From an uncultured Sphingomonadaceae bacterium (lineage in GTDB: Bacteria; Pseudomonadota; Alphaproteobacteria; Sphingomonadales; Sphingomonadaceae), in contig CANLQE010000001.1 of the NCBI GenBank assembly GCA_947493215.1, positions 1,675,404-1,739,403 on the forward strand: a DNA stretch of 64,000 bases, given 5' to 3'. Position 1 is the stretch's first letter. Every line of letters starts with the position of its first letter. The notes below the pieces were generated by a model, which was not told the DNA's origin, ran no database searches, and saw only the letters and a list, made by a program, of their open reading frames with translations. The translations under genes and the position numbers were made by a program. Shown here piece by piece: positions 1-9,075 of this stretch.

Positions 1-681
1 TTATCTGTGCCAACGGCCGCGGGGCCGCTTTACGAGGTGGATACCCGGCTTCGTCCGTCCGGCACGCAAGGTCCCATGGCGGTAACGGTGGAAAGTTTCT
101 ATAAATATCAAGATGAAAGCGCCTGGACTTGGGAGCATATGGCACTAACCAGAGCACGGCCGGTCTATGGCAGCGCGCAGGCCTGCGAACAATTGCAACA
201 CCAGATTAGAAGCATTTTGCAGAAAGGGCGAGAGCCGGAAACGTTGCGTAAAGCCGTACGCAAAATGCGGCTGGATATTGTGGAACATAAACCGCCCAAA
301 GGGCCGCTTGATACCAAGCTTATGGAAGGCGGTTTGGTGGATTGGGAATTTATCGTCCACTTCCTTCAGCTCAAGACCGGAGACGCTTTGCATCCACAGT
401 TGGGGCAGGCGGCACGCGGGCTTGCTGGGGGCGGGCATTTGAATGCGAATATGATCGCAGCCCATGAATTGATGACCCGCTTGCTTGTCGCCTTGCGGTT
501 GATGTCGCCCACCTGCGACTATCCGCCGGAGACAAGCCGTGAGCTGATAGCAAAAGCGGCGGGCCAGGAAAGCTGGGATGCCCTTTTGAACGGGTATGAT
601 GTGGCCCGGCAATGCGTTATTGAGGAATGGAATCGGCACTTGCGGCCAGACCCCCATGAAATTTTAGGAGATATACTATGA
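1..681 (+). CDS. glnE: Bifunctional glutamine synthetase adenylyltransferase/adenylyl-removing enzyme, 3' end
   Basis: C-terminal 226 residues of GlnE; the gene runs in from beyond the left edge. The frame is open from base 1. The start of the visible part carries the family signature EVDTRLRPSGTQGP followed by FYKYQDESAWTWEHMALTRARP, which belongs to the C-terminal nucleotidyltransferase (adenylylating) half; the helical tail follows. The enzyme adds and removes AMP on glutamine synthetase in response to PII in the cytoplasm. The stop overlaps the start of bcp (ATGA), so the two are probably translationally coupled. Seen: motif and overlap. Known: family role. Confidence 0.95.
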   Translation, partial: LSVPTAAGPLYEVDTRLRPSGTQGPMAVTVESFYKYQDESAWTWEHMALTRARPVYGSAQACEQLQHQIRSILQKGREPETLRKAVRKMRLDIVEHKPPKGPLDTKLMEGGLVDWEFIVHFLQLKTGDALHPQLGQAARGLAGGGHLNANMIAAHELMTRLLVALRLMSPTCDYPPETSRELIAKAAGQESWDALLNGYDVARQCVIEEWNRHLRPDPHEILGDIL

Positions 682-1139
682 TCGAAGTTGGTGACAAACT
701 GCCTGATATGGATTTGACGGCGCCCGACGGCAGTACAGTGAAATTGTCAGATTATCACGGTAAGAAACTCGTGCTGTTCTTCTATCCTAAAGCGAGCACG
801 CCTGGATGTACGACGGAATCGAAAGACTTTTCTGCGCTGTTGCCACAGTTTGAGAAAGCAGGGAGTGCGGTGCTGGGCATGTCAGCAGACAGCCCTAAGC
901 GGCAACAGAATTTTATCACCAAACAGGAATTGACCGTCGATATCGCTTCCGATGAAAGCACTGATTTTCTCGAAAAAATCGGCGTTTGGGCCGAAAAGAA
1001 AATGTACGGGAAAACTTATATGGGGATCATAAGATCGACTTTCTTGATCGGACCAGATGGCAAGGTGATCCAAGCTTGGCCAAAAGTGAAGGTCAAGGGG
1101 CATGCGGAAGAAGTACTTGCCGCTGTTCAAGCAGCCTAA
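678..1139 (+). CDS. bcp: Thioredoxin-dependent thiol peroxidase (Bcp/PrxQ type), one-cysteine form
   Basis: 153 residues, normal Bcp length, thioredoxin fold. It reduces hydroperoxides in the cytoplasm. The peroxidatic cysteine is C44 in STPGCTTE. Typical two-cysteine Bcp proteins have a resolving cysteine five residues later; here that position is Lys49 and the protein has no other cysteine. It must therefore work as a one-cysteine peroxiredoxin resolved by an external thiol (inference). The ATG lies in the glnE stop (ATGA), and AGGAG 7 bases upstream supports this start. Confidence 0.95.
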   Translation: MIEVGDKLPDMDLTAPDGSTVKLSDYHGKKLVLFFYPKASTPGCTTESKDFSALLPQFEKAGSAVLGMSADSPKRQQNFITKQELTVDIASDESTDFLEKIGVWAEKKMYGKTYMGIIRSTFLIGPDGKVIQAWPKVKVKGHAEEVLAAVQAA

Positions 1140-1151
1140 GGCCTTTGTAAT

Positions 1152-1961
1152 TTGAACGTTGCAGCAACGATTAAGCCTTCCGCAGGAGAGGCGGTAAGGG
1201 CGGTCATGATGACGGCAGAACCAGCCGCTAAAGTTATGGCTGCACGCTATGCGACCAGAGAATGGCGCAACGGAAGGCTAGAGGCTGATTTTTCAGTATC
1301 TATGCCGGACGTTCCCGCGCGACCGGGCCGTCCCGAATTGTTACGTCCGGGGCAAATGCCGCGGCGCGGTAAAGGAACATCGGTGACCAAGCGCATCGCA
1401 CTGATCCATGCGTTGGCACATATCGAATTTGTTGCGATTGATCTGGCGTTTGACATGATCGGGCGGTTCGGCGCGGAATTTCCAAGTGCATTTGCCGATG
1501 ATTGGTTCCGTGTTGGGGCAGAAGAAGCCATGCATTTTGTCCTTTTGGACCGTCGCTTGCGGGAGATGGGAAGCTTCTACGGTGATTTGCCGGCTCATGA
1601 TGGTCTTTGGGACACAGCCAAAGAGACCGCCTATGATGCCTCTGCGCGGTTGGCCATTGTCCCGATGGTACTCGAAGCGCGGGGTCTTGATATCACGCTC
1701 GATACAGTGGAACGGTTTAAAGCGCAGGGTGATCCACTGACCGCCAAGGTTCTAAACCGCATCTATCATGACGAGATAAATCATGTATTTTTTGGAACAA
1801 AATGGTTCGAATTTTGCTGTAAAAACGAAAAAAACGACCCGCATGTCCACTGGAAAAATCTTGTAAAAAAGCACTTTAGAGGCGGGTTAAAGCCTCCATT
1901 TAACGACTCGGCGCGCCTTGCAGCCGGTTTAACCCAAGAATATTATCTTGGTATTGAATAA
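1152..1961 (+). CDS. DUF455 family ferritin-like protein
   Basis: 269 residues if translated from the TTG; an in-frame ATG at 1206 would shorten it by 18 residues and no ribosome site separates the two choices clearly. The sequence has ferritin-like di-iron signatures: HALAHIE (about residue 86), EEAMHF (about 124) and YHDEINHV (about 205), consistent with a four-helix bundle with E-x-x-H metal ligands. DUF455 proteins have no settled function. It lies 12 bases after bcp, which suggests co-expression with a peroxide-defence gene (inference). Confidence 0.85.
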   Translation: MNVAATIKPSAGEAVRAVMMTAEPAAKVMAARYATREWRNGRLEADFSVSMPDVPARPGRPELLRPGQMPRRGKGTSVTKRIALIHALAHIEFVAIDLAFDMIGRFGAEFPSAFADDWFRVGAEEAMHFVLLDRRLREMGSFYGDLPAHDGLWDTAKETAYDASARLAIVPMVLEARGLDITLDTVERFKAQGDPLTAKVLNRIYHDEINHVFFGTKWFEFCCKNEKNDPHVHWKNLVKKHFRGGLKPPFNDSARLAAGLTQEYYLGIE

Positions 1962-2071
1962 TTAACCAAAATAAACCTACTTCTGTATCCACAGGACGGG
2001 GGCAGAATATCTGTCATCATTTTTCGAACCAAATTGTTTCATGGTTCACAGTAGCAGGACTCGATCAGTTT

Positions 2072-2779
2072 ATGACCGATAGCGTAGTAGGTTTGTTTAA
2101 TGGGGTTGTGAGAAAGATCACCATTGGTGTGGCTTTTGGATCAGCAATTACTCTCTCTTCCACAGCGATGGCCGCCAGTGCCGCGGAATCAGATGCGAGC
2201 ATCCCAGTCGATGTGTTGAAGAACAAATCTTCAGGTTCTGAGAATATTTTGGGCGAAGCAGATCCTGCTTTTCGCCTTCTTTTTAATAATTGGTCCGGAC
2301 AGGGAAAGAAAATACCTGTTAAATTGACCATTCCATCACGCAAACCGGTCGAAAATTATAGACTAACCAGTTCATACGGTTTCCGCTCTGATCCTTTCAA
2401 GGGGCGTCGCGCCCGTCACAAGGGCATTGACATGGCTGGTCCGGTTGGCACCCCCATATATGCGACAGCAGATGGCATTATCGGCCGGTCCCAATGGGTT
2501 CGCGGCTATGGCAATTATATCGAAATTAATCACGGCAACGAAATTCAAACACGCTATGGTCACATGTCGCGTCTTAACGTGAAAGCCAATGCGCGCGTCA
2601 AAAGTGGTGACTTAATTGGTTTCATGGGTTCAACAGGCCGCTCGACCGGTAGCCACCTTCACTATGAAGTGCGTATTGCTGGTGAGGCCGTAAACCCTGT
2701 TCCGTTCATGCAATCGAATGATTTTCTATTGGCCCAGAAAATGGCGCCCGGCGTCGCACTGGGTGGCCCCGCTGAATAG
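2072..2779 (+). CDS. M23 family metallopeptidase (LytM domain), exported
   Basis: 235 residues. The N-terminus (residues 1-36) looks like a Sec signal peptide: basic RK near residue 14, a hydrophobic stretch, and AMAA before the likely cleavage site. The C-terminal half is a LytM/M23 domain with the zinc ligands in RHKGIDMAG and SHLHYEVR, plus YGNYIEINHG and RYGHMS. Such enzymes cut peptidoglycan cross-links in the periplasm or activate amidases. All zinc ligands are present, so it should be active. It stands alone, with about 110 bases before it and 155 after it. Confidence 0.9.
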   Translation: MTDSVVGLFNGVVRKITIGVAFGSAITLSSTAMAASAAESDASIPVDVLKNKSSGSENILGEADPAFRLLFNNWSGQGKKIPVKLTIPSRKPVENYRLTSSYGFRSDPFKGRRARHKGIDMAGPVGTPIYATADGIIGRSQWVRGYGNYIEINHGNEIQTRYGHMSRLNVKANARVKSGDLIGFMGSTGRSTGSHLHYEVRIAGEAVNPVPFMQSNDFLLAQKMAPGVALGGPAE

Positions 2780-2934
2780 AGCGAGTTAAGATATTCCGAA
2801 ACACCTTTGGGAGAGGGTGCTTTAAGGGGTTGGTGATGCTGAAACGCTTACCGACCCTTTTTAATTTCCGATTGAGTATATTGTGAATATTTCTTCCGGC
2901 TCCTTTTGACAGTCCGCTACACAATCCCTATCTT

Positions 2935-3303
2935 ATGTTCATGACAGAGACCGCTCAAACTACCGATCAAAATTCCGGGCAGGATATCATACTGACCCCT
3001 AATGCCGCCAAACGTGTGGCTGCTATTGCTGAAAAGCAGGAAAAGCCTGCAATACTGCGTCTGGCTGTGGAAGGTGGCGGCTGTTCCGGCTTTCAATATC
3101 GCTTTGGCTTGGCCGAAGAAGTTGAATCTGATGATGTCGCCGTTAAAGAATCCGGCGTGACTTTGGTTGTTGATGAGATCAGCCTTGATCTGGTGCGCGG
3201 CAGCGCGGTGGATTTCGTTGAATCTCTTGGCGGTAACGCGTTTCAAGTGACCAATCCCAACGCAGCTTCCGGCTGTGGTTGCGGCTCCAGCTTTTCCGTC
3301 TGA
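2935..3303 (+). CDS. erpA: Iron-sulfur cluster insertion protein (A-type carrier)
   Basis: 122 residues, HesB/IscA/ErpA family. The three cluster-ligand cysteines are in GGGCSGF and the C-terminal SGCGCGSSF. It delivers Fe-S clusters to apoproteins in the cytoplasm. ATG codons at 2935 and 2941 are both possible starts (MFMTE). The downstream exonuclease gene begins 11 bases after this stop, so the two form a probable operon, an arrangement I recall from other sphingomonads. ErpA rather than IscA is the likely assignment, but the two are hard to separate by eye. Confidence 0.9.
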   Translation: MFMTETAQTTDQNSGQDIILTPNAAKRVAAIAEKQEKPAILRLAVEGGGCSGFQYRFGLAEEVESDDVAVKESGVTLVVDEISLDLVRGSAVDFVESLGGNAFQVTNPNAASGCGCGSSFSV

Positions 3304-3314
3304 TCGCAGCATCG

Positions 3315-4103
3315 GTGAGAATAGCCAGTTTCAACATTAACGGCATAAAGGCGCGCCTGCCACGCCTGCTGGAATGGCTGGAAGAGACCACGCCCGACGT
3401 TGCGTGTCTGCAAGAAATCAAAACCCAGGATGAAGGTTTTCCGGCCGCTGAATTTGAAAAAATCGGCTATGGCGCAATCTGGCACGGGCAAAAAAGCTTC
3501 AACGGTGTTGCTATCTTGACCCGGGACCAGCAACCCGAAGAAACGAAACGCGGCTTGGATGGTGAGCCAGAAGATGAGCATAGCCGCTATCTTGAAGCCA
3601 ATGTGAAAAGTGCGAGCGGCCAGACCGTTCGGGTCGCGAGTATTTATTTGCCCAACGGCAATCCGCAGCCCGGGCCCAAATTTGATTTCAAACTGCGTTG
3701 GATGAAGCGTTTGCGCAATCGCGCCACAGAGATATGGCGTGAAGAAATTCCAGCAGTTTTGGCCGGCGACTATAACGTCATTCCACGGGACAATGATGTA
3801 TTTGCTGTCAAAGCGATGGAAAATGATGCGCTGATGCAGCCGGAAAGCCGGGAGGCATATCAGCGCATTTTGCATGATGGTTGGACGGATGCTCTGGGCG
3901 TGACTTATCCGGCGGGAAACATCTGGACCTATTGGGACTATCGCAGCGGCGGGTGGCAGCGCGATCAAGGTTTTCGGATTGACCACTTGCTCCTCAGCCC
4001 CTTGGCTGCTGACCAGTTAGGCCGTTGCGGCGTTGATAAAGAACATCGCGGGCGCGAAAAAGCCAGCGACCATGCGCCGACTTGGATTGAGTTGAACCTT
4101 TAA
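3315..4103 (+). CDS. xth: Exodeoxyribonuclease III
   Basis: 262 residues. I take the GTG that gives MRIASFNINGIKARL, the canonical ExoIII start; a TTG 36 bases upstream would overlap erpA. The endonuclease/exonuclease/phosphatase motifs are all present: CLQEIKT (metal-binding Glu), AGDYNVIP, and the C-terminal ASDHAPTW catalytic Asp-His. The enzyme acts on AP sites and 3' ends in base-excision repair. Its stop overlaps the next ATG by one base (TAATG), so the hydrolase downstream is probably co-translated. Confidence 0.95.
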   Translation: MRIASFNINGIKARLPRLLEWLEETTPDVACLQEIKTQDEGFPAAEFEKIGYGAIWHGQKSFNGVAILTRDQQPEETKRGLDGEPEDEHSRYLEANVKSASGQTVRVASIYLPNGNPQPGPKFDFKLRWMKRLRNRATEIWREEIPAVLAGDYNVIPRDNDVFAVKAMENDALMQPESREAYQRILHDGWTDALGVTYPAGNIWTYWDYRSGGWQRDQGFRIDHLLLSPLAADQLGRCGVDKEHRGREKASDHAPTWIELNL

Positions 4104-4918
4104 TGCGAACGCTAATTGTAGGCTTGGCCGTTGTTGTCGGGCTCTATTTTTTGATTGTTGTCCTAGCCTATAGTTTCCAGCGCAGCTTGCTTTATTTTCC
4201 TGATCAATATGCCTCGTCAGAGCAGGAGCTTGGCATCGCCGGTTTTGATGCCGTAACGATTTCCGCTGAAAATTCTGGCGAGTTGCTGTCCTTGTGGCGC
4301 GCGCCAACAGACGAAGCCAAGCCTGTCATCATCCACTTTCATGGCAATGCCGGCTCGGTTGCCGTGCGCTTGCCCATATATCAGGCTATGGCGCAGGATG
4401 GAGCGGGCGTGCTGGCGGTCGGTTATCCTGGCTATGGCGGCAATGCTGGGACGCCGAGCGAAGACGCTTTCCATGCCGCGGCGCAAGCCAATTATGATTG
4501 GTTGATCGGGCAGGGCTATAGCGCCGACAAAATCGTAATTGCAGCACAATCGCTCGGTACGGGCGTAGCGACATGGCTGGCTGCAAAGAACGAAGCATCG
4601 GGTTTGATATTGGAAGCTGCTTATACCGGTATGGACGATATGGCGCAGCGACAGTTTCCTTTCTTGCCCGCCAAACCCCTGATCAAGGACCGCTATCGTT
4701 CGCTCGACCGGATTGATCAGATCAATATGCCCCTGAGCTGGATTCACGGTACGAATGACCAACTAATACCCTTCGCGATGGGGCAACGGCTGTTTGACGC
4801 GGCGAAGGAACCAAAGTTTGCTCGCCCGGTCAAAAGTGGCGGCCATAATGATTTGTGGATGCGCGGCATTGATGCCGTGGTGCGCAAGGACGCCCAGCGT
4901 TTTGTGACTGGCCGCTAA
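4103..4918 (+). CDS. Alpha/beta hydrolase, membrane-anchored (BEM46/YfhR-like)
   Basis: 271 residues. The N-terminal 25 residues form one hydrophobic segment (LIVGLAVVVGLYFLIVVLAY), which is a signal anchor. HFHGNAGSV is the oxyanion-hole motif of this family. The nucleophile elbow is AAQSLG, so the usual first Gly of GxSxG is Ala. The other triad residues are probably the Asp in HGTNDQLIPF and the His in SGGHNDLW. The substrate is unknown; the fold suggests an ester or lipid hydrolase facing the periplasm (inference). Start and exonuclease stop overlap in TAATG. Confidence 0.85.
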   Translation: MRTLIVGLAVVVGLYFLIVVLAYSFQRSLLYFPDQYASSEQELGIAGFDAVTISAENSGELLSLWRAPTDEAKPVIIHFHGNAGSVAVRLPIYQAMAQDGAGVLAVGYPGYGGNAGTPSEDAFHAAAQANYDWLIGQGYSADKIVIAAQSLGTGVATWLAAKNEASGLILEAAYTGMDDMAQRQFPFLPAKPLIKDRYRSLDRIDQINMPLSWIHGTNDQLIPFAMGQRLFDAAKEPKFARPVKSGGHNDLWMRGIDAVVRKDAQRFVTGR

Positions 4919-4926
4919 CTTCGCTT

Positions 4927-5402
4927 TTAAGGGGGCGAGCTTTTCTGCCACTCTTGCAGCATATTGTAAGCCACAGCACTGGCGGGACCATCGCCAGTTA
5001 GCGCGACAGCGCCATATTGCAGGGTCAAGGGATAATCATCACAAATGCCCTTATGCCCGGCATACCGCCCACGCTGGCCCAATAGTGCAGCTTCTCGGGA
5101 TCTTCCAGACCTTGCGTTTTGGACCAGATAGGGCCCGCCTGGTTGGCGAGGCCCACCGACAGGCTCGTTGCTTTCGATTTGATAAACATATCTGCAAACA
5201 GAGCCGATAGGTCATCCTCATTGGAGATCGTTTGCTTTGCTGATGATAGTGGCACGTCCGGTATGACAACGGAAACCGGAGCTGGGCCAGCATATTCCAT
5301 TTCAACTGAGCAGGCGTTGAGCTTTTCAGCAGAAGCGTTTGCGGGCAGGGTGATCGACATAGCGGTAAGGATAATGCGAAGCAGCGTGCGACCAGCAACC
5401 AT
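4927..5402 (-). pseudogene. Remnant of a serine beta-lactamase-family hydrolase (internal deletion)
   Basis: The ATG at 5402 follows AAGGAC and opens a signal peptide (MVAGRTLLRIILTA to ANASA). About 95 residues on comes YWASVG, which resembles the SxxK active-site entry of class C/beta-lactamase-family hydrolases, but the Lys position is Gly. The frame then stops at 5025. From about 5055, another frame reads GHKGICDDYPLTLQYGAVA and ALTGDGPASAVAYNMLQEW to a stop at 4927; this resembles the C-terminal end of the same family. The middle of the enzyme, roughly 200 residues or more, is missing and the two ends are out of frame. I read this as a deletion-derived pseudogene. Confidence 0.65.
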
Positions 5403-5483
5403 ATCAAGTCCTTGCGGGAGATTTAAGGAAAACTTGCACTGACGCATATTATGATGCGGCTGACATCAGGATGAATAGACCGG

Positions 5484-6674
5484 TCAGATCGCTTTTTCAT
5501 AAACAGTGTAGACCCGATTGATCTTGGATTCGATCGCGTCCGCAATGGCCACCATTCCTTGATTATCTTCCAGCACCCAACCCAATTCCCCTCGCACGGC
5601 GCCATATTTGGCAACCGCTTCGCGGCGGATATATTCGATCATCATGAAGGCCATTTGGCTTGCCATTCGGCTGTTCTGTAGTTCCTTCATGACGCCCATT
5701 AATGGCACACGCATGGTCGGCGATTTGGGAAATTTCAGCCACCAGAGTAGTTTTGCCCAGTTAAACGGGAGCAAACTTCCGTTCATATCCTTGGTGCGAT
5801 CATTGAGGTCGGGGAGCGTCATCAAAAAAGCGACTGGCTTGCCCTCCCATTCTGCGATCATGATCAGGTCTTCGTAGACAATTGGTTTCAGCTTTACCCC
5901 GACATGGTCAATTTCATGGTCGGTAAGCGGCACAAAGCCCCAGTTATCCGACCACGCATCGTTCAAAATATTCATGATGATTTTCGCGTCACGATCAAAA
6001 TGCGACTTATCAACCTTGCGAAGTTTCAGCTTGCTGCTGCGTTCCCCGGATTTGACGATCCTGTCGATCAATGGCGGTAAACCATTGTCGATCGGCAAAT
6101 CATAAGTAACAAGCTCTTTGACGCTTTTATAGCCTTCCTCTTCAATCCAGGCCTGATATTCGGCTTTGTGATGACCCATCATGACGGTTGGACTATGATC
6201 ATGGCCGGTAGTCAGTAGACCTGGTTCGTCCCAGACAGATAGGCTCAGCGGCGCGATCACGCGATGCATTCCTTGTTCTTTCAGCCACGTTTCAGCGGCG
6301 CTGATCAAGGCTTTGACAGCAGCGTCACTCTCGGCTTCTAACAAACCCCAATTGCCGGTGCCTGGCCCCAAGCCCTTCTCGACCGGCTGCTCCAATGCGA
6401 GATGATCGATATGCGCGCTGATCCGGCCGACAGTCTGACCATCTTGTTCCGCTAGGAAAAGCTGTACTGTCGCATGTTCAAAGAACGGGTTCTTCTTCGG
6501 GGTAAGCAGCGCATAGGTTTCGGATTTCAGCGGCGGCACCCAATACGGGTCGTTCGCGTATATACGATAGGGGAGTTCTACAAAGCGCTTGCGCTGTGCC
6601 TTGGTAGTGACGGGTTGAATGACTATATGCGATGACACTGTAGTTATTTGCACCTTTAAAGCGATTATTTGCAC
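5484..6674 (-). CDS. GNAT-fold N-acyltransferase, probable bacterial ceramide synthase (bCerS-like)
   Basis: About 396 residues, starting at GTG; two more in-frame GTGs (6653, 6638) lie close by, so the exact start is uncertain. The N-terminal motif FVELPYRIYANDPYWVPPL and the following NPFFEHA belong to a GNAT-related family often annotated N-acetyltransferase or dATP pyrophosphohydrolase. From memory, the Caulobacter ceramide synthase encoded in its spt locus belongs to this family. The enzyme would N-acylate the sphingoid base. The location 8 kb from spt and next to a desaturase and lipid permeases supports the role. Family call is strong; the bCerS role is inference. Confidence 0.7.
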   Translation of the reverse strand: MQIIALKVQITTVSSHIVIQPVTTKAQRKRFVELPYRIYANDPYWVPPLKSETYALLTPKKNPFFEHATVQLFLAEQDGQTVGRISAHIDHLALEQPVEKGLGPGTGNWGLLEAESDAAVKALISAAETWLKEQGMHRVIAPLSLSVWDEPGLLTTGHDHSPTVMMGHHKAEYQAWIEEEGYKSVKELVTYDLPIDNGLPPLIDRIVKSGERSSKLKLRKVDKSHFDRDAKIIMNILNDAWSDNWGFVPLTDHEIDHVGVKLKPIVYEDLIMIAEWEGKPVAFLMTLPDLNDRTKDMNGSLLPFNWAKLLWWLKFPKSPTMRVPLMGVMKELQNSRMASQMAFMMIEYIRREAVAKYGAVRGELGWVLEDNQGMVAIADAIESKINRVYTVYEKAI

Positions 6675-6826
6675 TTACCTTTGGCCTGCTGTGGCGGTAA
6701 TCAGGTTAAGATGTCAAGCGCTTGAACCGCCTCGGGAGAGGCTGGGTTAGCGCGAGAAACCTTAGCAATGCCATCATCTCGCCATGATGTGTTGCTGTAC
6801 GCACCGGATTACGAAGACAGGAACTT

Positions 6827-7945
6827 ATGAAACATTCTCCCTCTCTGGCCACAGAGGCCGCTACATCACCGGATGCCGTTACTGCAAAAGCTTCCACTTT
6901 TGATGATAATGAGTTGATCCGCACCGCTGCAAAAGTCACCCGTGATCTTAATGCGGTTCGTCCCCTGGTTTATTGGTCTGATTTACTGGCTTCCGCGGTT
7001 GTCGGATATGGCGCAATGGCCGCCGCAATCATGCTTGAAAATATAGGGCTCGCGGTTCTGGCTGCCGTTGTTTCGATTCTCGCGCTCTATCGCGCAGGCA
7101 GCTTCATTCACGAACTGACCCATATCCGGCGCGGATCGATGCGTGGTTTCCATTTTGGTTGGAATGCGCTGATCGGCGTTCCGTTGTTGCTGCCCTCTTT
7201 CATGTATGAAGGTATTCACAATCTCCATCACGCCCGCACGCGCTATGGTACGATTGAGGATCCTGAATATCTGCCGCTGGCCCTTATGAAGCCTTACACA
7301 GTCCCGCTTTTTGTGTTGGTATCTGCCTTGGCGCCAGTGGGTTTGTTCGTCCGCTATGCGGTGTTGGCACCTCTATCAGCGATCATCCCCCCATTGCGTA
7401 AAATTGTCGTCGAACGCTATTCCGGATTGATTATAAATCCAGAGTTTCGTCGTCGTCCACCCGAAGGCGATTTTAAAACGCAATGGTATGCGCAGGAAAT
7501 TGCTGCGAGCATCTGGGCGATTGCTTTGTTGACCGCCGTCGCTACCGGATTTCTGCCTATGCGCGCGTTTCTGATCATGGTTGCAATTGCTGCCGGATCG
7601 GTTGTTCTCAACCAGATACGTACGCTAGTGGCGCATCTGTGGGAAAATGACGGCGAAGTAATGAGCGTGACGGAGCAATATCTCGATAGCGTGAATGTCC
7701 CGCCGCCAGCTTTTCTGCCGGCTTTGTGGGCCCCTGTTGGCTTGCGCTATCATGCTTTGCACCATCTGCTACCCGGTGTGCCTTATCACGCCCTCGGGGA
7801 AGCACACCGCCGCATCGCAGAAGCTTTGCCCAAAGATTCGACTTATTATCGCGCCAATCATACCAGCCTTTGGGGCTTGGTGGCTGGGCTGGTCCGGGGC
7901 AGTTCCGGTCACGCTGCGTCAAGCCAACCCGGCTCTGCCAGCTAG
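6827..7945 (+). CDS. Membrane fatty acid desaturase-family protein
   Basis: 372 residues with three histidine boxes: HELTH (95-99), HNLHH (131-135) and HALHH (309-313), the di-iron site of integral-membrane desaturases and hydroxylases. Hydrophobic segments lie around residues 55-90, 110-125, 155-190 and 225-265. It is divergent from the bCerS-like gene (152-base shared upstream region) and convergent with lptG (2 bases between the stops). Known substrates of the family include acyl lipids, sphingolipids and carotenoids. In this locus a sphingoid-base or ceramide desaturase is plausible, but that is inference. Confidence 0.85.
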   Translation: MKHSPSLATEAATSPDAVTAKASTFDDNELIRTAAKVTRDLNAVRPLVYWSDLLASAVVGYGAMAAAIMLENIGLAVLAAVVSILALYRAGSFIHELTHIRRGSMRGFHFGWNALIGVPLLLPSFMYEGIHNLHHARTRYGTIEDPEYLPLALMKPYTVPLFVLVSALAPVGLFVRYAVLAPLSAIIPPLRKIVVERYSGLIINPEFRRRPPEGDFKTQWYAQEIAASIWAIALLTAVATGFLPMRAFLIMVAIAAGSVVLNQIRTLVAHLWENDGEVMSVTEQYLDSVNVPPPAFLPALWAPVGLRYHALHHLLPGVPYHALGEAHRRIAEALPKDSTYYRANHTSLWGLVAGLVRGSSGHAASSQPGSAS

Positions 7946-7947
7946 GC

Positions 7948-9036
7948 TTATTCCTCCGTCCGGATCAGCACTGTTTCGCCGATCAGAAAGAATAATATAA
8001 AGGGCGCCCAAGCCGCTAATATTGGCGGGTAAGCACCAATTGTTCCCATGGCGAGAGAGAAATTATCGGCCACAAAATAGGCAAAGCCTAGCGCCATGCC
8101 TAGCACTGCGCGGACGAACAACTGTCCTGACCGCGCTAGGCCAAAGGCGGCAACTGCGCCCAGCAAGGGCATTAATATCGCGGATAAAGGCCCTGAAATT
8201 TTGTGCCACAAGCTGGCTTCCAGTCCCATTGTTGGCCGCCCGGCTTCCTTTAACTCAGCTATGGCTGACCTCAGTTGGATAAAAGATAGGCCGTCTGCTT
8301 TGACATCGGCCAACGTAAACTGATCGGGGCGCAACGTATCGCCGATTGTAATGCTGTCCTTTTGTTCTTCGGTGCCGGTTAGCACGTTAAACTGGGTGAC
8401 ATCGGTTATGGTCCAGGACGACCCCGTGAAGCGTGCTTCTTTACCCTGCATGAGGCTACGCAATCCATTATTGGTCCGGTCATAGATGGTGATGTCTCGC
8501 AGAACCACGTCGGTTCCGCGGCCGGTTACGGTTTTTGCGTTGACGAGGTTATTGTCGTCCCGAACCCAGACATTGGTCCGTACGTTACTCGCGGCCGGTA
8601 TCGGTCCATATTCAACCTTTTCCCAAGCTGATAGCTTTGCGGTAGTTGGGGCAACGACGATCTCGTTAAACATAAAAGACACGATTGCAACGAGCATGCT
8701 GGCGATGATCAAAGGCGCGAGAATCTGATGCGCGGATAGCCCGCCAGCCTTCATCGAGATGACTTCGCTATTCTGGTTCAGCGTCGCGGCGGTCACAATT
8801 GTACCTAACAACACAGCAAAGGGCAGGAAGCGTTGGATGAGCTGCGGTGCGCGCCAAGTGACATATGTCCAAAGCTCACTCTGACCATTGCCTTCTTGGC
8901 CGAGAATGCGGCCGCTTTCACCCAGCAGGTCCAATGCTTGCAATACCAAAACGAGCAGGGCGAGGACTGCCAGGGTGCGCAGCATCAGCATTTTGGCCAT
9001 ATAAAAAGCCAATGTCCGCGATGGAAAAAAGTCCAT
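7948..9036 (-). CDS. lptG: LptG-type permease (YjgP/YjgQ family)
   Basis: 362 residues with the family layout: two N-terminal membrane helices and an amphipathic region, a periplasmic jellyroll-like domain (about residues 130-260), and three or four C-terminal helices. LptG pairs with LptF and the ATPase LptB to pull lipopolysaccharide from the inner membrane. Here lptF lies just upstream (39 bases) on the same strand, so lptF-lptG is an operon. LPS-lacking sphingomonads carry glycosphingolipids instead, so the cargo may be a sphingolipid (inference; see findings). Confidence 0.85.
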   Translation of the reverse strand: MDFFPSRTLAFYMAKMLMLRTLAVLALLVLVLQALDLLGESGRILGQEGNGQSELWTYVTWRAPQLIQRFLPFAVLLGTIVTAATLNQNSEVISMKAGGLSAHQILAPLIIASMLVAIVSFMFNEIVVAPTTAKLSAWEKVEYGPIPAASNVRTNVWVRDDNNLVNAKTVTGRGTDVVLRDITIYDRTNNGLRSLMQGKEARFTGSSWTITDVTQFNVLTGTEEQKDSITIGDTLRPDQFTLADVKADGLSFIQLRSAIAELKEAGRPTMGLEASLWHKISGPLSAILMPLLGAVAAFGLARSGQLFVRAVLGMALGFAYFVADNFSLAMGTIGAYPPILAAWAPFILFFLIGETVLIRTEE

Positions 9037-9075
9037 GGCTAAGCGCCTCCGTTATGATTGCGATGGCACAGGCCG

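Noticed and set aside
3243-3986. 247-codon minus-strand frame
   Set aside because: Mirror of xth and the end of erpA; no domain and no start site.
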